Positions 52,744 through 63,000 are shown, counted from the stretch's first letter. The stretch: 64,000 bases of DNA from Pseudaquidulcibacter saccharophilus (GCF_019455445.1 NZ_JAHWUS010000004.1:1-64000); one strand, 5' to 3'. The notes: generated by a model from the sequence alone, not told the origin. Program-made: numbers and translations.

Positions 52744-54297
52744 CTAGAATTGGCAATCAGAATTTTTGCACAAATTTGTGCCTTTTCGCATACATCTTGC
52801 AGAAAGTTCTACATCGCAAAAATCACATAATTTCAATGCATTGCGAAGATTTATAACATTTTGCTCAGAGTAAATACCTTGCTCCCTAAGCGCTTGAAGG
52901 GTGCGCGAAAATGTCTCAGGTTTCATGCCCAAATATCCTGCGATAAGAGACTTGTCATAAGGTAATTTCAAAGAAGAAGATTTTTCCCCTTCATCAAGAT
53001 AAAGTTTCAGAAGGAACCAACCAACACGTTGAGTAACACTTTTTAAAGTTAATTGTTCAAATTGGCTAATCAATTCTTGGGAACGGCTTGCGATAGTTGC
53101 TAACATATTAATCGCTAGGAATTTGTTAGTTTGCATTTCTTCACGAATAAAAGCCGATGGAATTGACAATAAAGTGACATTCTCAACCGCTTGGGCACTT
53201 ACTGGGAAAATGGCATCTTTAAGAAGGACACTTTCCAAAAGTGCTTCACCACGATGAACAACTTGCAAAATTGATTCATGACCTTCTATGTCGCCTTTAA
53301 ATAATTTTACCCAGCCATCTATGACCATGTAAAATCTTGTTGCCTGTTCACCTTGCATAAAAATCAAATTTCCTTTTGAGTAATTTGAAATACGTGCGTG
53401 TTTTAACAAGGATTTTAATTCGGTATCGCTTATTCCAGAAAATAGTGGAAGTTTTGATATAAACTCGAAATTTTCAATAATTGATTTTTCTAATTTTATA
53501 GAAGCTTCGCCATTTGAAGTGTTTTTAGTCTTTTCAATATTGTTAAACAAAAGTTCATCCGCGACGCCAAGATGGAAAGCAATTGATTTACCGACTTCGT
53601 GAAGTAAGTCCATTTTGGCACTAAAAAGTGTAAACCATTCTTGTGCAGCAATTTCGCGGGCAATTTGGGAATGATTCCCCTTTGAAAGGCTTTCATTTAT
53701 TAATTCAATCTTTTGAAAAATCTCGTTGTTTTTTTCAAGTTTTTCAATTGCTTTTCGGCAATGATCATCTGCTAGCGCCATAAACATTCGCTCATAGGCG
53801 TGTTGTTCTTCAATTATATAGCCTAAGCGATCTCTAAGTTCCGCGCCACTATTTGTGTCAAGGCTAACAAATTGCGTCCCTAGTGCGCGTTCAAGACCAA
53901 CCCTCTCTTTCCATTGTAAGAAGTTAATTAAAGAAGAAATTCGAGCGGGCGAATTATTTTTGTCAAAAATTGCCAAATCTTGGATAATTTCTACGGCTGG
54001 TGCAATGATCTCACGTGTGTAAAATAAAAGCGTGTCTGATGGCGAAATCTGTCGTGAGACTATAAATTTTCGCTTGGTCGACAAATAGAGTAGAGCGTTT
54101 TTAAATGGCTCATAATGGTTGCTTTTAGACAATGGAATGCTTTTCATTCGATTAAGCATAATATCGACTTTTGTGAATTGTTGCTCCATTGATTCTGCAA
54201 ATTCATTGCTGCTTGTACGCAAATACAATGATGCCAGCCCTCTTTCGAGCTGAACTTCATGGATTAAATCGCAAAGTATATTTATTGCCACAAGCAT
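52744..54297 (-). CDS. NIT-domain Crp/FNR-type regulator
   Basis: A 517-aa regulator with an unusual layout. Residues about 5-235 are a nitrate/nitrite-sensing NIT domain: LIHEVQLERGLASLYL and NFLQWKERVGLERALG are its two hallmark helices. Residues 280-395 form a cyclic-nucleotide-type sensor fold (PLFSGISDTELKSLL, FMQGEQATRFYMVIDGWVKL). Residues 420-480 are a Crp-type HTH with LGMKPETFSRTLQAL; the E-xx-SR helix is that of FNR, which reads TTGAT. The N-terminal FNR cysteines are absent, but the tail has five cysteines (491, 494, 502, 510, 515). It faces the nar operon divergently, next to its own FNR-type box. Confidence 0.85.
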   Translation of the reverse strand: MLVAINILCDLIHEVQLERGLASLYLRTSSNEFAESMEQQFTKVDIMLNRMKSIPLSKSNHYEPFKNALLYLSTKRKFIVSRQISPSDTLLFYTREIIAPAVEIIQDLAIFDKNNSPARISSLINFLQWKERVGLERALGTQFVSLDTNSGAELRDRLGYIIEEQHAYERMFMALADDHCRKAIEKLEKNNEIFQKIELINESLSKGNHSQIAREIAAQEWFTLFSAKMDLLHEVGKSIAFHLGVADELLFNNIEKTKNTSNGEASIKLEKSIIENFEFISKLPLFSGISDTELKSLLKHARISNYSKGNLIFMQGEQATRFYMVIDGWVKLFKGDIEGHESILQVVHRGEALLESVLLKDAIFPVSAQAVENVTLLSIPSAFIREEMQTNKFLAINMLATIASRSQELISQFEQLTLKSVTQRVGWFLLKLYLDEGEKSSSLKLPYDKSLIAGYLGMKPETFSRTLQALREQGIYSEQNVINLRNALKLCDFCDVELSARCMRKGTNLCKNSDCQF

Positions 54298-54354
54298 TGT
54301 TTTCGCTTCATTTTAAAATAATTATGTATTTAAAATACTACATAACCTCTTCGC

Positions 54355-54368
54355 TTGATGTAAATCAA
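54355..54368 (-). promoter_or_regulatory. FNR-type box of the NIT-Crp gene
   Basis: TTGATGTAAATCAA is a perfect palindrome 58 bp from the regulator ATG. The regulator may therefore control itself. The rest of the 54298-54644 gap shows no gene and no clear terminator. Confidence 0.7.
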
Positions 54369-54644
54369 GATAAGCTATCACAAGGCAGCGTTTAATTGTC
54401 GCAGAGGGAGCTTGAGATTTTGAAGGCTCTTCTTCGAAAAACAGCCTTTTTGAGGGGTGGCTAGGCTTCAAAACCTCAAGTTTAGTTTTTATCAGTTTTG
54501 TCGAGTAGTTTTGCCCACGGGAGAGTTTTAAACAACAATTCGACTTGCTTTTGATAGTTTAAGTATGATTGCAAAGAATTGATCGGCATCAATCCATTTA
54601 AACTTTTCAATCCTTTTTTCACGACACAATGTCACAGGTAGCGA

Positions 54645-54685
54645 TTGACTTAGGTCAATTAGTATCTTGCAACCCTCATTATAAG
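54645..54685 (+). promoter_or_regulatory. FNR-type box and -10 of narK1K2GHJI
   Basis: TTGACTTAGGTCAA (54645-54658) with TATAAG (54680-54685). The predicted start near 54692 is 41 bp from the box centre and 19 bp before the narK1 ATG. Confidence 0.78.
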
Positions 54686-54710
54686 TGCTCCATATTTGGA
54701 GGGCTAAATA

Positions 54711-56012
54711 ATGGTGGACTTATCTAAAGTCAGTAAAATAAAGCAAACATTTGCTTTGTCTGCCACAACTATCGCATTCACCGTTTGCTTTGCGGTTTGG
54801 ACAATTTTCGCAATTATTGGCGTGAAAATTAAAAAAGATTTGGGGCTTTCGGAAACTGAATTCAGCTTTTTAATTGGTTTGCCAGTTCTTACTGGTTCAT
54901 TTGTGCGCCTTAATTTTGGGATTTGGGCGGATCAATATGGCGGAAGACCGGTTTTGGTTTTGGTTATGATTTCGTCAGCCATAGCAACTTGGTTACTATC
55001 CTATGCTGAAACCTATAATATGATGCTATTGGCAGCGCTTGGTCTTGGGATTTCAGGCGGCAGCTTTGTAGTTGGTATTTCATATTTATCAAAATGGTTC
55101 CCAAAAGAACAAGCAGGGACTGCGTTAGGCATTTTTGGTATGGGTAATATTGGTGCGGCGGTTACAAAATTTGGCGCACCTTTTGTTATGGTTGCTTATG
55201 GCTGGGAAATGGTTGCCAAGGTTTGGGCTGTTGCGCTTGTAGTTATGGCTATTATTTTCTGGTTTACCACTTCAGATGAGCCAGAATTAATAGAGCGAAG
55301 AATTACAGGTGAAAAGCCAAAAACTACTGCGATGGCAATGGAGCCATTAAAAGAGCTTAGGGTTTGGCGCTTTTCATTATATTATTTCTTTGTATTTGGC
55401 GCTTTTGTTGGCTTGGCTTTATGGCTGCCTCGTTACTATGTCGCTGTGTATAATTTGGATATTAAGCATGCCGGCATGTTGGCTGCTAGTTTCTCGGTCG
55501 CGGCGTCTGCATTTCGCGCAATTGGTGGCTATTTATCTGATAAATTCGGCGCCCGCGCAGTTATGTATTTAACCTTTATTGTGTGCATAATTTGTCTGTT
55601 TATACTTTCTTATCCATCAACTGACTTCATTGTGCATGGCATAAAGAGCGACATTAAAGTTCATCTTGGTTTGAATTTTACTTGGTTCACGATTGTAGTA
55701 TTCGTTCTTGGTCTATTTATGTCATTTGGCAAAGCAGCGGTCTATAAGCATATACCTGTTTACTACCCGACAAATGTTGGATCTGTCGCAGGTATTGTTG
55801 GGCTTATAGGTGGTTTAGGCGGTTTCATTTTGCCTTTAGCGTTTGGCTATCTCAACACCATTACTAATATTTGGACAAGCTGCTTCATGCTTTTGTTCGT
55901 CCTTGTGAGCATAGCCCTAATTTGGATGCATATAACTGTTCGCATGATGGAACATCAATCTCACCCAGAACTCACCAAAGGCAAATTCTTACCTGAACTT
56001 GGTGACGCGTGA
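54711..56012 (+). CDS. narK: NarK1-type nitrate transporter
   Basis: A 433-aa major-facilitator protein with 12 helices. Nitrate-family signatures are GLGISGGSFVVGISYLSKWF with FGMGNIGAAVTK near 105-145, and GIVGLIGGLGGFILPLAFG near 360-380. NarK1-type proteins bring nitrate in with protons to start respiration. GGAGG lies before the ATG. It is first in the nar operon and 30 bp from narK2. Confidence 0.93.
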   Translation: MVDLSKVSKIKQTFALSATTIAFTVCFAVWTIFAIIGVKIKKDLGLSETEFSFLIGLPVLTGSFVRLNFGIWADQYGGRPVLVLVMISSAIATWLLSYAETYNMMLLAALGLGISGGSFVVGISYLSKWFPKEQAGTALGIFGMGNIGAAVTKFGAPFVMVAYGWEMVAKVWAVALVVMAIIFWFTTSDEPELIERRITGEKPKTTAMAMEPLKELRVWRFSLYYFFVFGAFVGLALWLPRYYVAVYNLDIKHAGMLAASFSVAASAFRAIGGYLSDKFGARAVMYLTFIVCIICLFILSYPSTDFIVHGIKSDIKVHLGLNFTWFTIVVFVLGLFMSFGKAAVYKHIPVYYPTNVGSVAGIVGLIGGLGGFILPLAFGYLNTITNIWTSCFMLLFVLVSIALIWMHITVRMMEHQSHPELTKGKFLPELGDA

Positions 56013-56042
56013 AATTAATTAAAATAACAAAGGAGGCCAAAA

Positions 56043-57650
56043 ATGGCTAAAGATCTTGATATATGGGATCCAGAAGACGGTGGTTTCTGGGCGACAGAAG
56101 GTAAAAATATTGCAAATCGCAATTTGTGGATTTCAATTCCTGCTTTATTGTGTGGCTTTGCAGTATGGATGTATTGGTCCATCGTAACTGTGCAAATGCT
56201 TAATTTGGGTTTTCCATTCACAAAGCCTGAATTATTCACATTAGCAGCAATGGGTGGGCTTGCAGGTGCCACGCTTCGTATTCCGTCTTCATTCTTGATA
56301 AGGATTGCCGGCGGTCGCAATACTTTGTTCCTTACAACTATGCTATTGATGATTCCCGCGATAGGTACTGGCATCGCGCTGCAAGATAAAAACACCCCAT
56401 TGATTGTTTATCAGGCACTTGCATTATTGTCTGGCTTGGGTGGCGGAAATTTTGCATCTTCTATGTCTAATATTTCCTTTTTCTTTCCGAAGAAAGAACA
56501 AGGTTTGGCATTAGGTTTAAATGCAGGCTTGGGCAATTTTGGCGTAACCACCATGCAGATTTTAATTCCATTGGTAATGACCATGTCATTGTTTGGCGGT
56601 CATTCTATGGTGCTTAAAAAAGCTTCTGGTTGGATTTTTGGTAAAATTCCTGCTGGTGCTGAAACTTATATTCATAATGCCGGCTTTGTTTGGTTGTTGT
56701 TATTATTGCCACTAACCAATTTGGCTTGGGTTGGCATGAATAATATCAAGGTCGAACACGTAACCCCAAATCTTGGTAATCCTTTTTCTGCTTTTGCAAA
56801 AATTCTTGTGATGCTTGGAATTGGTCTTGGCACTTCTGCTATTGGTTTCTGGTTGATGCAGCCATTAAAAGCAGGCGGAATGAATATCTCTAAATGGATT
56901 GTAGTTCCAGGGGTTACTATTGCAACACTTGCACTTTTGATGATTGTGCCAATGGGTGCGCAATATAAAGCAGCGTTAAAACGCCAATATGCAATTTTTA
57001 ACAATAAGCATACTTGGGCGATGACTGTGATTTATACCATGACTTTTGGTTCATTCATTGGTTTCTCGGCGGCTCTCGCATTGTCAATCGAAGTTATTTT
57101 CGGTTTTAAACATGTGATGGTTAATGGGGTAATGACCCACACAATTGTAAACCCAAATAGTCCAAGTGCTTTATCATATGCATGGATGGCGCCATTTATT
57201 GGGGCATTAATTCGACCTGTTGGCGGTTATATTTCCGATAAAATTGGCGGTGCTTTGGTTACACAAATCATTAGCTTTGTGATGGTTGGCGCGGCATTTG
57301 GCTTGGCATATTATATGAAAGCTGCATATGCATCTGAAGCCCCTGAACAATATTTCGGCCCGTTCCTTGGTCTATTCCTTTTATTATTTGTGGCCGCTGG
57401 TCTTGGCAATGGTTCAACATTTAGAACAATTGCAATCGTATTTAATAAAGAACAAGCGGGCCCAGTTCTGGGTTGGACTTCGGCAATCGCGGCCTATGGC
57501 GCATTCCTCATTCCACAAATTTTTGGTGAGCAAATTAAAGCCGCAACACCTGAGAATGCGCTTTATGGTTTTGCAATTTTCTATGCGCTTTGCATCATTA
57601 TTAATTGGTGGTTCTACCTTCGTAAGAACGCCTATGTCCAAAACCCATAA
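56043..57650 (+). CDS. narK: NarK2-type nitrate/nitrite antiporter
   Basis: A 535-aa major-facilitator protein longer than NarK1. Signatures are GLGGGNFASSMSNISFFFP with GLNAGLGNFGVTTMQ near 140-175 and GPVLGWTSAIAAYGAFLIP near 475-495. NarK2-type proteins exchange nitrate in and nitrite out. In Paracoccus the two types are fused into one protein; here they are separate. AAAGGAGG precedes the ATG. Confidence 0.93.
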   Translation: MAKDLDIWDPEDGGFWATEGKNIANRNLWISIPALLCGFAVWMYWSIVTVQMLNLGFPFTKPELFTLAAMGGLAGATLRIPSSFLIRIAGGRNTLFLTTMLLMIPAIGTGIALQDKNTPLIVYQALALLSGLGGGNFASSMSNISFFFPKKEQGLALGLNAGLGNFGVTTMQILIPLVMTMSLFGGHSMVLKKASGWIFGKIPAGAETYIHNAGFVWLLLLLPLTNLAWVGMNNIKVEHVTPNLGNPFSAFAKILVMLGIGLGTSAIGFWLMQPLKAGGMNISKWIVVPGVTIATLALLMIVPMGAQYKAALKRQYAIFNNKHTWAMTVIYTMTFGSFIGFSAALALSIEVIFGFKHVMVNGVMTHTIVNPNSPSALSYAWMAPFIGALIRPVGGYISDKIGGALVTQIISFVMVGAAFGLAYYMKAAYASEAPEQYFGPFLGLFLLLFVAAGLGNGSTFRTIAIVFNKEQAGPVLGWTSAIAAYGAFLIPQIFGEQIKAATPENALYGFAIFYALCIIINWWFYLRKNAYVQNP

Positions 57651-57680
57651 CAATAATTTGATAATTAAAGGAAACTTGCT

Positions 57681-60600
57681 ATGAGTTATTTTCTTGATAA
57701 ACTGACTTTTTTCAAAAGAGAAAAAGAAGAATTCTCTAATGGCCACGGTGTTAAAACCGATGAAACTCGTGGTTGGGAAAAAGGTTATAGAAGCCGTTGG
57801 CAACATGATAAAGTTGTTCGCTCAACCCATGGTGTGAATTGCACTGGTTCGTGCTCTTGGAAAATTTATGTAAAAAATGGTTTAGTGACATGGGAGACCC
57901 AACAAACTGATTATCCGCGCACGCGAACCGATATGCCAAACCATGAACCGCGTGGTTGTGCGCGTGGTGCATCATATTCTTGGTATCTATATTCCGCTCA
58001 AAGGCTAAAATTTCCTTTAATTCGTTCAAGGCTTTTGAAAGCTTGGCGTGCCGCAAAAATTATCGCCAAAGACCCTGTAAATGCTTGGGCGGCAGTAGCT
58101 TCTAACCCTGAGACTGTCAAAGATTATCAGTCCTATCGCGGGCGCGGCGGTTTTGTTCGCGCGAATTGGGATGAAGTTAATGAAATCATTGCTGCGGCAA
58201 ATATTTATACCGCAAAGAAATTCGGCCCCGATAGAATAATTGGCTTCTCGCCAATTCCTGCGATGTCTATGGTTTCATACGCGGCTGGCTCGCGCTATTT
58301 ATCGCTAATTGGTGGAGTATGTCTGTCGTTTTATGATTGGTATTGCGACTTGCCACCGTCATCACCACAAACTTGGGGTGAGCAGACCGATGTTCCTGAA
58401 TCTGCTGATTGGTATAATTCAAACTTCATTATTGCATGGGGCTCGAACGTTCCTCAAACAAGAACACCCGATGCGCATTTCTTTACAGAAGTTCGTTATA
58501 AAGGCGCAAAGACGGTTGCTGTTACGCCGGATTATTCCGAAGTGGCAAAATTATGTGATTTGTGGCTGCATCCAAAACAAGGGACTGACGCAGCACTTGC
58601 AATGGCAATGGGGCATGTAATTCTTAGTGAATGGCATGTGAAAAACAAATCCGACTATTTTGATGATTATTGTCGAACGTATACTGATATGCCGTTCTTA
58701 GTTCGCCTTGTAAAAAAAGGTGATCGATTGGTGCCCGAACGTATGATACGTGCGTCGGACTTTGCCGATGACTTAGGTGCAACCAATAACACCGATTGGA
58801 AGCCCGTTGTAATTGGTGCAAAAGATGAGGAAATCCACGCGCCAAATGGCACTATTGGCTCGCGTTGGGGTCAAAAAGGCAAGTGGAACCTTGAACTTAA
58901 AGATGAAGTAACTGGCGAAGAAATTTGGCCAATGCTTTCATTAAATGAGCATAGCAAACATGAAATTGCCTCAGTATCTTTTCCATATTTTGGCAACCAA
59001 GAGCATGAGCATGGGTATTTCGCGGCAACTTCGCACGAAAGCATTCTCGATAGAAATGTTCCAATTCTAAAACTAAATTTAAAAGAAGGCGAAACGCTTG
59101 TTGCCTCAGTTTATGATTTATTTCTTGCAAATTATGGCGTGGATCGCGGGTTTGGCGGCGGGAATGTTGCAAAATCATTTGATGATGATTTCCCATATAC
59201 GCCCGCATGGCAGGAAAAAATCACAGGTGTAAAACGTGAGCATGTAATTAATGTTGCACGTCAATTTGCCGAAAATGCCCATAAAACGCATGGTAAAAGC
59301 ATGGTAATCATTGGAGCAGCGATGAACCATTGGTATCACATGGACATGAATTATCGCGCAATTATCAATATGTTGGTAATGTGTGGTTGTATCGGTAAAT
59401 CGGGTGGTGGTTGGAGCCATTATGTTGGTCAAGAAAAATTACGTCCGCAAACTGGCTGGGTTCCTTTAGCTTTTGCAACAGATTGGAATAGACCGCCGCG
59501 CCAACAAAACTCGACCTCATTCTTTTATGCCCATACTGATCAGTGGCGTTATGAAAAACTTAAAATGGAAGAAATTCTGTCTCCATTAGAAGATGATAAG
59601 GAATGGAAACAGCTTTCATTTATTGATTGTAACGCAAAATCCGAACGCCTCGGCTGGTTACCTTCTGCACCACAATTAGAAACTAATCCGCTTGAATTAG
59701 GCGCTAAAATCCATACTTCTGGCGCTAATGTTGGCGAAGCAATTGTTGGAGGTTTGAAATCTGGTGATCTTAAACTTTCATGCCACGACCCAGACAATCC
59801 TGTAAATTGGCCGCGAAATATGTTTGTCTGGCGCTCAAACATTCTTGGTTCATCAGGTAAGGGCCATGAGTATTTCCTTAAGCACCTTCTTGGAACTTCA
59901 CATGGTGTGCAGGGTAAAGATTTAGGCCAAACAGGTGAGCAAAAACCACGCGATGTAGTTTGGCATGACGATGCGCCAGAAGGCAAATTAGATTTGTTGG
60001 TTACATTGGATTTTAGAATGTCCACTACTTGCATGTATTCAGATATCGTTTTGCCAACCGCAACTTGGTACGAAAAACATGATTTAAATACCTCTGATAT
60101 GCACCCATTCATTCACCCTTTATCTGCGGCGGTTGACCCTGCGTGGGAAAGTAAATCGGATTGGGAAATTTATAAAGGCTTTGCTAAAAAATTCTCAGAA
60201 CTTTGTGTGGGGCATTTAGGCGTCGAACATGATGTGGTTTTAAACCCCATTAAACACGATACTGCAAATGAAATTGCGCAGCCTTTTGAAGTTCAAGATT
60301 GGGTAAAAGGTGAGTGTGAGCCAGTCCCTGGCAAAACTATGCCTGCGGTTTTCTTAGTCGAAAGGGATTATCCCAACACCTATAAAAAATTCACTTCAAT
60401 CGGGCCATTGCTTGGCAAATTGGGGAATGGCGGCAAGGGTATCGGTTGGAACACTGATGCCGAATTAAAAATGCTTGAGGAATTAAATCACATAGTTACC
60501 GAAGAAGGCGTTTCAAAAGGGCTTCCCAAACTTGACAGTGCAATTGATGCCGCTGAAATGATTTTGTCATTGGCACCAGAAACAAATGGACATGTTGCTT

Positions 60601-61460
60601 TCAAGGCATGGGAAGCATTGGGGCAAAATACAGGGCGCGACCACACCCATCTTGCCATTCCGCGTGAAGATGAAAAAATCCGCTTTAGGGATATTCAAGC
60701 GCAACCGCGTAAGATTATATCTTCACCAACTTGGTCGGGTATTGAATCAGAGCATGTAAGCTACAATGCTTGTTACACAAATGTGCATGAATTAATTCCT
60801 TGGCGAACTTTAACCGGGCGGCAGGAATTATACCAAGATCACAAATGGATGCGCGCATTCGGTGAGCAATTATGCGTCTATAAGCCACCTGTAGATATGA
60901 AAACTACTGCAGAGGTAGTAGATAAATTTGCCAAATCCAAATCTGGCAAAAACCATAAACAAGTGGTTTTAAACTTCATTACACCACACCAAAAATGGGG
61001 CATTCACTCAACTTATACTGATAATTTGTTGATGCAGACATTGTCGCGCGGTGGGCCAATTGTTTGGGTTTCAGAAATAGATGCAAAAAAAATCGGCATT
61101 ATCGATAATGACTGGGTCGAAGCCTATAATGCCAATGGCGCGATTACTGCGCGTGCAGTGGTATCGCAAAGGGTAAATGAGGGCATGATTTTAATGTATC
61201 ATGCGCAAGAGAAAATCCTAAATACTCCAGGATCTGAAATAACGGGTGCGCGTGGCGGTATTCACAATTCCGTCACCCGCGCAGTTCTTAAACCGACACA
61301 TATGATTGGTGGTTACGCCCAGCTTGCCTATGATTTCAATTATTATGGCACAGTGGGATCTAATCGTGATGAATTTATCATTCTTCGTAAAATGGAAAAA
61401 GTCGATTTTATGAATGAAGAAAATTACGACACATCAAATCAATTTGTAACTTCTAAATAG
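57681..61460 (+). CDS. narG: NarG, membrane-bound nitrate reductase catalytic subunit
   Basis: The 1259-aa molybdenum subunit that reduces nitrate to nitrite on the cytoplasmic face. The His/Cys ligands of the FS0 cluster are in STHGVNCTGSCSWK (about 49-62) with CARGASYSWY. The Mo ligand Asp is in SFYDWYCDLPPS near 218. AIINMLVMCGCIGKSGGGW and RMSTTCMYSDIVLPTATWYEKHD are typical. The RR-like N-terminus of E. coli NarG is not obvious, fitting a cytoplasmic protein. Length equals the family norm. Confidence 0.97.
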   Translation: MSYFLDKLTFFKREKEEFSNGHGVKTDETRGWEKGYRSRWQHDKVVRSTHGVNCTGSCSWKIYVKNGLVTWETQQTDYPRTRTDMPNHEPRGCARGASYSWYLYSAQRLKFPLIRSRLLKAWRAAKIIAKDPVNAWAAVASNPETVKDYQSYRGRGGFVRANWDEVNEIIAAANIYTAKKFGPDRIIGFSPIPAMSMVSYAAGSRYLSLIGGVCLSFYDWYCDLPPSSPQTWGEQTDVPESADWYNSNFIIAWGSNVPQTRTPDAHFFTEVRYKGAKTVAVTPDYSEVAKLCDLWLHPKQGTDAALAMAMGHVILSEWHVKNKSDYFDDYCRTYTDMPFLVRLVKKGDRLVPERMIRASDFADDLGATNNTDWKPVVIGAKDEEIHAPNGTIGSRWGQKGKWNLELKDEVTGEEIWPMLSLNEHSKHEIASVSFPYFGNQEHEHGYFAATSHESILDRNVPILKLNLKEGETLVASVYDLFLANYGVDRGFGGGNVAKSFDDDFPYTPAWQEKITGVKREHVINVARQFAENAHKTHGKSMVIIGAAMNHWYHMDMNYRAIINMLVMCGCIGKSGGGWSHYVGQEKLRPQTGWVPLAFATDWNRPPRQQNSTSFFYAHTDQWRYEKLKMEEILSPLEDDKEWKQLSFIDCNAKSERLGWLPSAPQLETNPLELGAKIHTSGANVGEAIVGGLKSGDLKLSCHDPDNPVNWPRNMFVWRSNILGSSGKGHEYFLKHLLGTSHGVQGKDLGQTGEQKPRDVVWHDDAPEGKLDLLVTLDFRMSTTCMYSDIVLPTATWYEKHDLNTSDMHPFIHPLSAAVDPAWESKSDWEIYKGFAKKFSELCVGHLGVEHDVVLNPIKHDTANEIAQPFEVQDWVKGECEPVPGKTMPAVFLVERDYPNTYKKFTSIGPLLGKLGNGGKGIGWNTDAELKMLEELNHIVTEEGVSKGLPKLDSAIDAAEMILSLAPETNGHVAFKAWEALGQNTGRDHTHLAIPREDEKIRFRDIQAQPRKIISSPTWSGIESEHVSYNACYTNVHELIPWRTLTGRQELYQDHKWMRAFGEQLCVYKPPVDMKTTAEVVDKFAKSKSGKNHKQVVLNFITPHQKWGIHSTYTDNLLMQTLSRGGPIVWVSEIDAKKIGIIDNDWVEAYNANGAITARAVVSQRVNEGMILMYHAQEKILNTPGSEITGARGGIHNSVTRAVLKPTHMIGGYAQLAYDFNYYGTVGSNRDEFIILRKMEKVDFMNEENYDTSNQFVTSK

Positions 61461-61470
61461 GAAAAAGAGC

Positions 61471-63000
61471 ATGAAAGTAAGAGCACAAATTGGAATGGTT
61501 CTTAATCTTGACAAGTGTATTGGATGCCATACTTGCTCCGTCACCTGTAAGAATGTTTGGACTTCACGTCGCGGTGTTGAATATGCTTGGTTCAACAATG
61601 TCGAAACAAAACCCGGTATTGGCTATCCTAAAGACTGGGAAAATCAAGATAAATGGAAAGGTGGTTGGCAGCGCGATGCAAGTGGTAAATTAACCCCAAA
61701 ACAAGGCGGTAAATGGCGCATTTTGGCAAATCTATTTGCCAATCCTAATTTACCATCAATTGACGATTATTACGAGCCATTTACATTTGATTATGGCCAT
61801 TTGCAAAAATCGCCTGAAACTAAAACTATGCCGACAGCACAACCAGTTTCAGTAATCACAGGCAAGAAAATGGATAAAATTGTCGGTGGGCCAAATTGGG
61901 AAGAAATCCTTGGTGGCGAGTTTGAGCATCGCTCAAAAGACTATAATTTTGAAAATGTTCAAAAGGATATTTACGGACAATTTGAAAATACATTTATGAT
62001 GTATTTGCCACGTCTATGTGAGCATTGCCTTAATCCAGCCTGCGTTGCATCTTGCCCAAGCGGTGCGATTTATAAACGTGAAGAAGACGGCATTGTACTT
62101 ATTGACCAAGATAAATGCCGTGGTTGGCGCATGTGCGTTTCTGGTTGCCCATACAAAAAAATCTACTTCAACTGGGAAAGCGGCAAGTCTGAAAAATGCA
62201 CATTCTGCTATCCAAGAATTGAAAATGGTGAACCAACTGTTTGTTCGGAAACCTGCGTTGGTCGTATTCGCTACCTTGGTGTTCTACTTTATGATGCAGA
62301 TAAGATTGAAGAAGCGGCAGCGACTAAAGACGACAAGGATTTGTATCAAGCGCAATTAGATATGTTCCTTAATCCAAATGACCCTGAGGTGATTAAAGCT
62401 GCATTAGCAGAGGGCATACCTCAATCATGGCTCGATGGCGCAAAAAATTCGCCAGTTTATAAAATGGCGATGGAATGGAAAGTGGCATTCCCACTTCATC
62501 CTGAATATCGCACCTTGCCAATGGTTTGGTATATTCCGCCATTGTCGCCAATTCAAAACGCAGCATCAACTGGCGATATTGGCATGAATGGAATAATACC
62601 TGATGTTAAATCGCTTCGTATTCCTGTGACATATTTAGCGAATTTGCTAACAGCTGGAAATGAAGAGCCAGTAACTCTTGGCCTTGAGCGTATGCTTGCA
62701 ATGCGTGCCTTTATGCGTGGTCGCCATGTTGAAGGAGATGCAGATACAAAAATTCTTGAATCGGTCGGCCTAAATGTGCAGATGGTTGAAGATATGTATC
62801 GCTATATGGCAATCGCTAATTATGAAGATCGCTATGTAATTCCTACCTCTCATCGCGAATATGTCGAAGATACTTTTGATCTTCGTTCATGTGGCTTTAG
62901 CTTTGGCAATGGCTGCTCTGGCGGCAATTCGGATAGCAATCTGTTCGAAAAACCTAAACGCAAAAATCTATTTGGCGGGGCGCACGTACATGGAAAATAA
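61471..63000 (+). CDS. narH: NarH, nitrate reductase Fe-S subunit
   Basis: The 509-aa electron-transfer subunit between NarI and NarG. Four cysteine groups are visible: CIGCHTCSVTCKNVW, CEHCLNPACVASCPSG, CRGWRMCVSGCP and CTFCYPRIE with CSETCVGR. The Trp in CRGWRMC marks the 3Fe-4S cluster typical of NarH. It ends within the narJ start. Confidence 0.97.
   Translation: MKVRAQIGMVLNLDKCIGCHTCSVTCKNVWTSRRGVEYAWFNNVETKPGIGYPKDWENQDKWKGGWQRDASGKLTPKQGGKWRILANLFANPNLPSIDDYYEPFTFDYGHLQKSPETKTMPTAQPVSVITGKKMDKIVGGPNWEEILGGEFEHRSKDYNFENVQKDIYGQFENTFMMYLPRLCEHCLNPACVASCPSGAIYKREEDGIVLIDQDKCRGWRMCVSGCPYKKIYFNWESGKSEKCTFCYPRIENGEPTVCSETCVGRIRYLGVLLYDADKIEEAAATKDDKDLYQAQLDMFLNPNDPEVIKAALAEGIPQSWLDGAKNSPVYKMAMEWKVAFPLHPEYRTLPMVWYIPPLSPIQNAASTGDIGMNGIIPDVKSLRIPVTYLANLLTAGNEEPVTLGLERMLAMRAFMRGRHVEGDADTKILESVGLNVQMVEDMYRYMAIANYEDRYVIPTSHREYVEDTFDLRSCGFSFGNGCSGGNSDSNLFEKPKRKNLFGGAHVHGK

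Noticed and set aside
59549-60112. 187-codon antisense frame inside narG
   Set aside because: narG is a full, well-conserved gene here; the antisense frame has no start signal.
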